The notes under the pieces: generated by a model
Told to the model about the DNA's origin: nothing
Database searches by the model: none
The model's input: the letters and a program-made list of their open reading frames with translations, nothing else
Shown: piece by piece, positions 1 through 4,386 of the stretch
Numbering within the stretch: position 1 is the first letter of the stretch
Layout of the letters: every line of letters begins with the position of its first letter
NCBI GenBank assembly: GCA_900321505.1
Contig: ONWK01000079.1
Coordinates: 1 to 5,517, forward strand
Direction: 5' to 3'
Length of the DNA: 5,517 nucleotides
DNA from: an uncultured Eubacteriales bacterium
GTDB lineage: Bacteria > Bacillota > Clostridia > Lachnospirales > Lachnospiraceae
Position numbers and translations under genes: made by a program

Positions 1-359
1 CTTGCGCGTGAGCTGATCGCACCGCTTATGGAGGCATCGCCCCTCACCACTATGGAAGCTTTAGTCCCCTTAAACTTAAACTCAACCTTGCTGGCGGAAT
101 GTATAAGCCAGCGGATATCATTATTCATGCCGGTTCTTCCCGTCAGTTTTACATACTCCTCAGTAACAGGAAAGGTACGTTCTGTTAAACTGCCGGTCTC
201 TTTTGAAGTATTAGCCTCTGAAGAAGCTTCTTCCGAAGCTGTTTTTTCCTGGGATGTCTCCGTTACTGTAGGAACAGCCTCCCTGCCGCAGCCCGTAAAA
301 ATAAAAGAAAGCGCCAGAACTGCCGAAAGTATGCGGGGTATCATTCTTTTCTTTTTCAT
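1..359 (-). CDS. Secreted lipoprotein with CE2/SGNH-esterase-type N-terminal domain (3' truncated by window edge)
   Basis: The gene starts at ATG 359-357 and runs off the left edge, leaving 119 residues visible. Residues 1-24 form a lipoprotein signal peptide: a basic start (MKKKR), a hydrophobic core and a lipobox ending in FTGC, with Cys24 as the predicted lipidated residue. Residues 25-62 are a Ser/Thr/Glu-rich linker of the kind that holds a domain away from the membrane. From about residue 67 the pattern GRT, then W84, HSAS, EFKFKGT and VVRGD resembles the beta-sandwich N-terminal domain of carbohydrate esterase family 2 acetyl esterases. In that family a C-terminal SGNH (GDSL) hydrolase domain follows and removes acetyl groups from plant polysaccharides outside the cell. 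The catalytic domain is not in the window, so the activity is inferred. The start is supported by AGGGAG (complement of 367-372), 7 bases upstream. It lies 65 bases downstream of the response regulator and may belong to the same unit. Alternatively it could be another SGNH lipase/esterase or a binding protein using the same fold. Confidence 0.72.
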   Translation of the reverse strand, partial: MKKKRMIPRILSAVLALSFIFTGCGREAVPTVTETSQEKTASEEASSEANTSKETGSLTERTFPVTEEYVKLTGRTGMNNDIRWLIHSASKVEFKFKGTKASIVVRGDASISGAISSRA

Positions 360-382
360 AGTCCTACTCCCTGTTATTCCCA

Positions 383-416
383 GAGGACGGTTCAGGAACA
401 GCCCGGAACCTTCCTC
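383..416 (-). repeat. Interrupted hairpin between response regulator and lipoprotein genes
   Basis: An inverted repeat pairs GAGGA (383-387) with TCCTC (412-416) and GGTTC (389-393) with GAACC (406-410). One mismatch separates the two 5-bp blocks and the loop has 12 bases. It lies wholly between the regulator stop codon (425-427) and the ribosome-binding site of the lipoprotein (367-372). No T-run follows it on the minus strand, so it is a poor intrinsic terminator. It could be an mRNA processing or stability element, an operator, or chance. Confidence 0.4.
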
Positions 417-424
417 ATATAGGC

Positions 425-1213
425 TCAGTAATCCAAACTGCGTATATCCGAATCCTCCGCCCAGCTGTACTGGCTCATGTATTCGCCTGTATAACCGCTG
501 ATCTTTCCGCCTTTTCTCGCCATGGCATCATAATAATCACACTTCACATTCGGAACATTTACGGCAAAGACATTTCCGCTGTGGATAACGACATCATCGC
601 AGCCAAGATCAGCCAGAGTATTCCTGAGATCGTACCATATCTTCTGCATATAATCCCGCTGCCTCTCGGTATTCTCAGCAGCATCCTCCCACAGTACCGC
701 CCGCAGCTCCTTACCGGTAACTCCCGCACCCCGGCGGTCCACCAGGTATGCCAGCATTTCCTTTGCTCTCTTGCGGTGAAAATGCACTATGTTCCCGTTA
801 TAAAACACCTCGAAATTGCCGAAGCATCTGAGGTAAAGCCCCTTGGGAAGCGTATCTACAGGCCGGCGGAGGTTCTTAATGACCTTATCCACCTCATCCT
901 CCATTGCCGGCTTCAGTATATACCCGCTTACGAAAAGCCTGTGAGCTTCCATTGCATACCGGTCATAGGCTGTCACCATTACTATATTGGTCTGCGGCGA
1001 CATTTCAACTATCTCCTTAGCCAGCTGGATCCCGTTTCTTCCGGGCATTTCCACATCCAGAAATGCTATATCGTAATTACTTTCCGCGATCTGATCGACC
1101 GCAGCAGTGGCATTTCCTACCGCCGTAACCTCAGCATGGGGAACCACATTCTTAAGCACATTTATAAGATTTTTTCTTTCCGCTGCCTCATCATCCACGA
1201 TAAGTATATTCAT
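425..1213 (-). CDS. Two-component response regulator: receiver plus SARP-type winged-helix DNA-binding domain
   Basis: This 262-residue cytoplasmic regulator should be phosphorylated by the adjacent kinase and then bind DNA. Residues 1-115 are a CheY-like receiver: acidic pair Asp7/Asp8 in ILIVDDE, phosphoacceptor Asp53 in FLDVEMPG, switch threonine Thr81 in TAYD, and Lys101-Pro102 after the last strand. Residues about 125-222 match the OmpR-like winged helix of SARP/AfsR-type activators: a CFGNFEVFYNG start, an HRKRAKEMLAYLVDRRG helix region, an LWED motif and the YDLRNTL recognition-helix region. The C-terminus has YTGEYMSQYSWAE, resembling the beginning of the bacterial transcriptional activation domain, but the full TPR-like domain is absent. 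ATG 1213-1211 lies one base after the kinase stop, and a GGGAGA site sits inside the kinase's 3' end, which points to translational coupling. Family membership is clear; target genes are unknown, the downstream lipoprotein being one candidate. Confidence 0.93.
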   Translation of the reverse strand: MNILIVDDEAAERKNLINVLKNVVPHAEVTAVGNATAAVDQIAESNYDIAFLDVEMPGRNGIQLAKEIVEMSPQTNIVMVTAYDRYAMEAHRLFVSGYILKPAMEDEVDKVIKNLRRPVDTLPKGLYLRCFGNFEVFYNGNIVHFHRKRAKEMLAYLVDRRGAGVTGKELRAVLWEDAAENTERQRDYMQKIWYDLRNTLADLGCDDVVIHSGNVFAVNVPNVKCDYYDAMARKGGKISGYTGEYMSQYSWAEDSDIRSLDY

Positions 1214-1214
1214 A

Positions 1215-2576
1215 TTACTTCATTCTCTCCCGTTGTCTGTCCTTATCGTACCTTATCGGTATCGTTATCCTGGCTATGGTTCCCTTTCCGATAACGCTCT
1301 TGATCGTGAGCCTTCCTTCGCACTGGATCTCCAGCCTTTTTCTGAGATTGATCAGGCCCAGATGACTGCTGTCGGGATCCTTTTTTCGGAGCTCATGCCA
1401 GTCGACACCGCCGTCACGGCTCTCATCCTCCCAGCTTTCCACCAGTTCCTTAACATCAAAGCCCACACCGTTATCCCTCACAACGATGGTATTATATTTC
1501 TTGGATGTATAACAGGATATCCACAGAGTCCCCCTGCCATCCTCTCTCCTGCGTATACCGTGGCGAACCGCATTTTCCACTAGAATCTGCACTGAAAACG
1601 CCGGGACACGAAAATCCGTATTCCTCAGGTCCTTTTCATAGGTAATACTGTCCTCAAACCTTTTCTCCGCCATATAAAGATAATTATCAATGATATCCAG
1701 TTCCCTGTAAAGAGGTATAAGATCGGTCGATGTAAGGAGCTCTGCATTTCCTCTCAAATACCTCGTGAAATGATCCAGCACATCCTTTGCCTCGGATTCC
1801 TCTCTGGGGAGCAGAGACCTGATAACCCCCAGTCCGTTGTATATGAAATGCGGCCCTATCTGCCTCTGATACAGCTGCATATCGGCCATCATAAGCTCTC
1901 TCCGTGTATTAGCCTGCTGAGTGATGGTATAGTAAAGCATATAAAGCAATATATAGAAGATGCAGATGGTATTAATCTCGAGATCTATCCCCAGAATTAC
2001 CATGATACCGGTCAGTGCAAGGGTTATGGTAATAAAAAGAAAGAGATTTCTGCGTAACAGGCGGTTTCCACGGTAATTCTTCTGGGAATAATAGAGCAGA
2101 AATCCGAGATATATCAAATCCATAGTAAAGGGCGTATATCCCAGATACCCTCTCAGTAACTGATTATCCTCCGTAAAATGTACCGTCCATTCCGTGTTGA
2201 ACAGCATAATAATATTATAAATTGTAGTTATTACAATGGGTATCGCCACTATCTTCCATTTTCTTGCCGGAGCCAGCCTGGTAATGATGACAAAAAGAAG
2301 AAGGGAATATAATTCGCTCCTGCTGAAACGGAAGAAACTTCTCTGGAAATGATAGGTCTCCAGTGAAGCATAATACCTTTCAAGATAATCGAATATTGAA
2401 CACAGGAAAACCCCCAGTGCAATAAGGGGCAAAAGCTTCTCCGCACGCGGCATGGCAGATCTTCTGGCACTGAAGAACACCACAAAAACACCGAACAGCA
2501 TGATAAGAAGGTTATAATTATCCTTCATATATCCGGTTATGGAAAAAACACTTTCAGTTACGGCTTCTGCTCCCAT
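1215..2576 (-). CDS. LytS-type membrane sensor histidine kinase (His_kinase family)
   Basis: This 453-residue membrane kinase probably senses a signal through its membrane-embedded half and phosphorylates the adjacent regulator. About seven hydrophobic segments fill the first half (near residues 20-36, 48-62, 88-100, 107-125, 150-163, 177-197 and 203-218). The loops are short, so there is no large external sensor domain. There is no HAMP or PAS domain; a short linker leads straight to the PF06580-type dimerisation region with phosphoacceptor His243 in QIGPHFIYN. The ATP-binding part shows an N box at 334-340 (ENAVRHG), a G1 box at 368-373 (DNGVGF) and a second glycine motif near 405 (HLGLINLRKRL). 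The lid between them is long and charged (about 375-404). The start is supported by ACGGAG (complement of 2585-2590) with 8-base spacing. The gene begins 23 bases after the fumarase beta stop. Kinase identity is firm; the signal cannot be read from the sequence. Confidence 0.94.
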   Translation of the reverse strand: MGAEAVTESVFSITGYMKDNYNLLIMLFGVFVVFFSARRSAMPRAEKLLPLIALGVFLCSIFDYLERYYASLETYHFQRSFFRFSRSELYSLLLFVIITRLAPARKWKIVAIPIVITTIYNIIMLFNTEWTVHFTEDNQLLRGYLGYTPFTMDLIYLGFLLYYSQKNYRGNRLLRRNLFLFITITLALTGIMVILGIDLEINTICIFYILLYMLYYTITQQANTRRELMMADMQLYQRQIGPHFIYNGLGVIRSLLPREESEAKDVLDHFTRYLRGNAELLTSTDLIPLYRELDIIDNYLYMAEKRFEDSITYEKDLRNTDFRVPAFSVQILVENAVRHGIRRREDGRGTLWISCYTSKKYNTIVVRDNGVGFDVKELVESWEDESRDGGVDWHELRKKDPDSSHLGLINLRKRLEIQCEGRLTIKSVIGKGTIARITIPIRYDKDRQRERMK

Positions 2577-2599
2577 TTATCCGACTCCGTGATCAGGCC

Positions 2600-3163
2600 C
2601 TAATTGCCGCCATATTTGTTGAGATAAGACTGCACTGCTGTCTCATAAAGGTTGTTTCCTCTGGAATCCATGATAACTATCACCGGCAGACGATCCACGG
2701 TAAGACGCCGTATGGCCTCCGTGCCAAGATCCTCATAAGCTATCACCTCTGACCTTTTAATACATTTTGAGAGCAGCGCTCCTGCTCCTCCTACTGCAGC
2801 AAAATAAACCGCTCCGTTTTCGATGATGGCTCTCCTTACATCCTCGGAACGCTTTCCCTTTCCTATCATGCCGTAAAGACCGCATTTAAGCAGCAGCGGG
2901 GTGTATCTGTCCATCCTGCTGGAGGTTGTGGGACCTGCGGAACCTATGGCCTTTCCCGGTTTTTCGGGTGTGGGGCCGAGATAATAAAGGATGGTACCCT
3001 CCAGGTCAATGGGAAGGCTCTCCCCACGGGTTATGCTTTCATAGAGACGCTTATGAGCGGCGTCCCGCGCTGTATAAATGGTCCCGGACAGATATACATA
3101 GTCGCCGGCATGCAGCTCTGTCAGTTCCTCCTTCTGTGCAGGCAGAGTTATTGAAGTTTCCAT
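2600..3163 (-). CDS. Class I fumarate hydratase, beta subunit (C-terminal domain type)
   Basis: With the alpha subunit this 187-residue protein forms the iron-sulfur fumarase that interconverts fumarate and L-malate in the cytoplasm. It corresponds to the C-terminal domain of single-chain class I fumarases such as E. coli FumA, and to tartrate dehydratase TtdB. Family signatures are TIYTARDAAHKRL (28-40), YYLGPTPEKPGKAIGSAGP (60-78) running into TTSSRMD (79-85), GMIGKG (98-103), and the C-terminal AYEDLGTEAI and IVIMDSRGNNLY. The length is normal for a split beta subunit. ATG 3163 is preceded by AAAGGAAG (complement of 3168-3175) and lies 17 bases after the alpha stop, so the two are cotranscribed. 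A tartrate dehydratase role cannot be excluded by motif alone, but the clostridial context and full fumarase-type motifs favour fumarase. The sensor kinase follows after 23 bases with no terminator. Confidence 0.93.
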   Translation of the reverse strand: METSITLPAQKEELTELHAGDYVYLSGTIYTARDAAHKRLYESITRGESLPIDLEGTILYYLGPTPEKPGKAIGSAGPTTSSRMDRYTPLLLKCGLYGMIGKGKRSEDVRRAIIENGAVYFAAVGGAGALLSKCIKRSEVIAYEDLGTEAIRRLTVDRLPVIVIMDSRGNNLYETAVQSYLNKYGGN

Positions 3164-3180
3164 ATATCTTCCTTTCTTTT

Positions 3181-4020
3181 TTACAACGTCACAGTCTTAT
3201 GTCTGTTTACATGGCAGCACATATTTACCGCTACCGGAAGGCCTGCAATATGCGTTGCATAGGTTTCAATATTTACCGCAAGCGCTGTATTCTTTCCTCC
3301 CAGACCGGCAGGACCGATACCCAGCTGGTTGATCCTGTCCAGCATTTCCGCCTCAAGTGCACGGATATGGGGAAGACTGTGCCTTACTTCTATGGAACGT
3401 GTCAGAGCTTTTTTGGCAAGGATGCATGAAAGCTCGAAATCCCCTCCTATCCCTACTCCCACAACAAAGGGCGGGCAGGCATTAGGTCCCGCTTCCTTTA
3501 CCGTCTGAAGTATGGCATTCTTAACTCCCTCAACTCCGTCGGCGGGCTTGAGCATAAACTGGCGGCTCATATTCTCGCTTCCGAAGCCCTTGGGCGCTAT
3601 GGTTATTTTAAGTTCATCCCCCGGCACCACATCATAATGGATGATCGCAGGAGTATTGTCATTTGTATTAATCCTGAGCAGAGGATCTCCAACCACGGAT
3701 TTTCTGAGATAACCCTCTTCATATCCCATGCGGACGCCTTCGTTTATTGCTTCCGTAAGACTGCCGTCAAGATGGACCTCCTGACCGAGCTTTACGAAAA
3801 AGACCGCCATGCCGGTATCCTGGCAGATAGGGATCTGCTCCTTTTCCGCAATGCTCAGATTCTCCTTAAGCTGGCCCAGGATTTTTTTACCCAGCGGGCT
3901 TTTCTCAGTATCTGCCGCTTCCTGCAGCGCCCGCTGCATATCAGGTTCAAGATACAGATTTGCGGAGATACAGAGTTCCTTTACCGCTTTTGAAATGTCG
4001 GATGTCAATATTTCTTTCAT
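3181..4020 (-). CDS. Class I fumarate hydratase, alpha subunit (N-terminal, [4Fe-4S] domain)
   Basis: This 279-residue subunit carries the oxygen-labile [4Fe-4S] cluster whose unique iron binds and activates the substrate. Three conserved cysteine contexts are visible: Cys66 in PICQDTGM, Cys182 in GPNACPPFVVGVGIGG, and Cys269 (next to Cys268) in NMCCHVNRHKT. Other family marks are SVVGDPLLRINTNDNTPA (108-125) and the APKGFGSENMS stretch (142-152). The length is typical of the split alpha subunit. ATG 4020-4018 follows AAAGGA (complement of 4028-4033). It is the first gene of its unit, with 119 bases upstream that hold a terminator-like hairpin and a smaller inverted repeat. Such enzymes are usual in anaerobes because the cluster is destroyed by oxygen. 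The role is probably in the malate-fumarate-succinate branch or aspartate metabolism (inference). The alternative is TtdA of L-tartrate dehydratase. Confidence 0.94.
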   Translation of the reverse strand: MKEILTSDISKAVKELCISANLYLEPDMQRALQEAADTEKSPLGKKILGQLKENLSIAEKEQIPICQDTGMAVFFVKLGQEVHLDGSLTEAINEGVRMGYEEGYLRKSVVGDPLLRINTNDNTPAIIHYDVVPGDELKITIAPKGFGSENMSRQFMLKPADGVEGVKNAILQTVKEAGPNACPPFVVGVGIGGDFELSCILAKKALTRSIEVRHSLPHIRALEAEMLDRINQLGIGPAGLGGKNTALAVNIETYATHIAGLPVAVNMCCHVNRHKTVTL

Positions 4021-4039
4021 ACTACTTTCCTTTCAGCCA

Positions 4040-4063
4040 AATGTGCATTCGTATAAGCACGTT
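4040..4063. repeat. Imperfect inverted repeat upstream of fumarase genes, possible operator
   Basis: AATGTGC (4040-4046) and GCACGTT (4057-4063) form an inverted repeat with one mismatched pair around a 10-base spacer. It sits about 20-43 bases upstream of the fumarase alpha start, overlapping the only TATA-like stretch in the gap, where a repressor or activator site would be expected. It does not match the classic CRP or FNR half-sites with their usual spacing. I found no convincing -35/-10 pair beside it, so a regulatory role is a guess from position. Confidence 0.3.
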
Positions 4064-4091
4064 CACTTGCCGGTTTTATGGCGTATATCAC

Positions 4092-4124
4092 AAAGGACCT
4101 CTGCGTAACACAGAGGTCCCCTTT
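4092..4124 (-). terminator. Strong hairpin, probable terminator of the gyrA unit
   Basis: GGACCTCTG (4095-4103) pairs perfectly with CAGAGGTCC (4111-4119) around a 7-base loop. AAA (4092-4094) and TTT (4122-4124) can close it further after a 2-base bulge. On the transcribed minus strand it lies 15 bases past the stop of the small membrane protein, as expected for the end of the gyrA unit. The T-run after the stem is short (TTTGTG), so termination may be incomplete. It could also act as a leader hairpin for the fumarase genes, which begin 71 bases further on. Confidence 0.65.
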
Positions 4125-4139
4125 GATCAGCGTCTCTCT

Positions 4140-4337
4140 CTATGCAAGGAAGTCATCCCGGTCCCTGAGCGCTTTCTTATTCTTTCTGGTCTGGAACAGA
4201 TTGTTGATCTTGATGCAGATGTAGAAGATAAATATTACAACTGCGATCACGGCAAGCCAGTAGGCGATACCGATCAGAAGGTCCTCCAGACCCTTGGTAT
4301 TGGTAAGGGACTCTATATTTTCCTTAAAAGCATCCAT
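4140..4337 (-). CDS. Small single-pass membrane protein of unknown function
   Basis: I do not recognise this 65-residue protein. Residues 1-18 are polar (MDAFKENIES onward), residues about 20-43 are one strongly hydrophobic helix (LLIGIAYWLAVIAVVIFIFY and following), and the C-terminus (about 44-65) is highly charged with RKNKK and RDRDD. By the positive-inside rule the C-terminus should be cytoplasmic and the N-terminus outside. There is no signal-peptidase or lipobox motif, so it is likely membrane-anchored and not secreted. Evidence that it is real: an excellent ribosome-binding site 7 bases before the ATG, a 49-base gap after the gyrA stop, the same strand, and a terminator hairpin 15 bases after its stop. 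It is probably cotranscribed with gyrA. The function is unknown; context alone does not tie it to gyrase. Confidence 0.75.
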   Translation of the reverse strand: MDAFKENIESLTNTKGLEDLLIGIAYWLAVIAVVIFIFYICIKINNLFQTRKNKKALRDRDDFLA

Positions 4338-4344
4338 ATGTCAG

Positions 4345-4353
4345 ACCTCCTTT
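4345..4353 (-). promoter_or_regulatory. Near-perfect Shine-Dalgarno site for the small membrane protein
   Basis: The minus strand reads AAAGGAGGT, complementary to the 16S rRNA 3' end, with 7 bases before ATG 4337. It is the strongest ribosome-binding site in the window. It fixes the start of the 65-residue gene and is the best argument that this short gene is translated. Confidence 0.8.
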
Positions 4354-4386
4354 CAGGATCTTTTATGTTTCGTCTCCGGATGATAC

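Noticed and set aside
220..233. Perfect 14-base palindrome GAAGAAGCTTCTTC
   Set aside because: It lies within the lipoprotein linker and encodes part of an Glu/Ala/Ser-rich stretch. Repetitive codons explain it, and it is far from any promoter position.
28..501. Plus-strand open frame of 157 codons, and similar plus-strand frames at 581-1294, 1107-1583, 2926-3429 and 3960-4520
   Set aside because: They lie antisense to confidently identified minus-strand genes, have no recognisable domains and overlap one another. They are shadows of the real coding frames.
2249..2491. Minus-strand 80-codon frame inside the kinase gene
   Set aside because: It is fully nested in another frame of the membrane part of the kinase and shows no family features.
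3204..3218. Adjacent cysteines Cys268-Cys269 in the fumarase alpha cluster motif as an anomaly
   Set aside because: Only one of the two is needed as a cluster ligand and the surrounding NxxCHVNRH pattern is intact. The extra Cys is likely a harmless substitution at a variable position.
4021..4091. Promoter for the fumarase genes
   Set aside because: A TATACG-like -10 is present near the inverted repeat, but no acceptable -35 lies at the usual distance. A promoter probably exists here, yet I cannot place it.
4338..4360. Small stem-loop (TCCT-GAA-AGGA) that might hide the Shine-Dalgarno site of the small membrane protein
   Set aside because: A stem of only four base pairs with a three-base loop is too weak to claim translational control.
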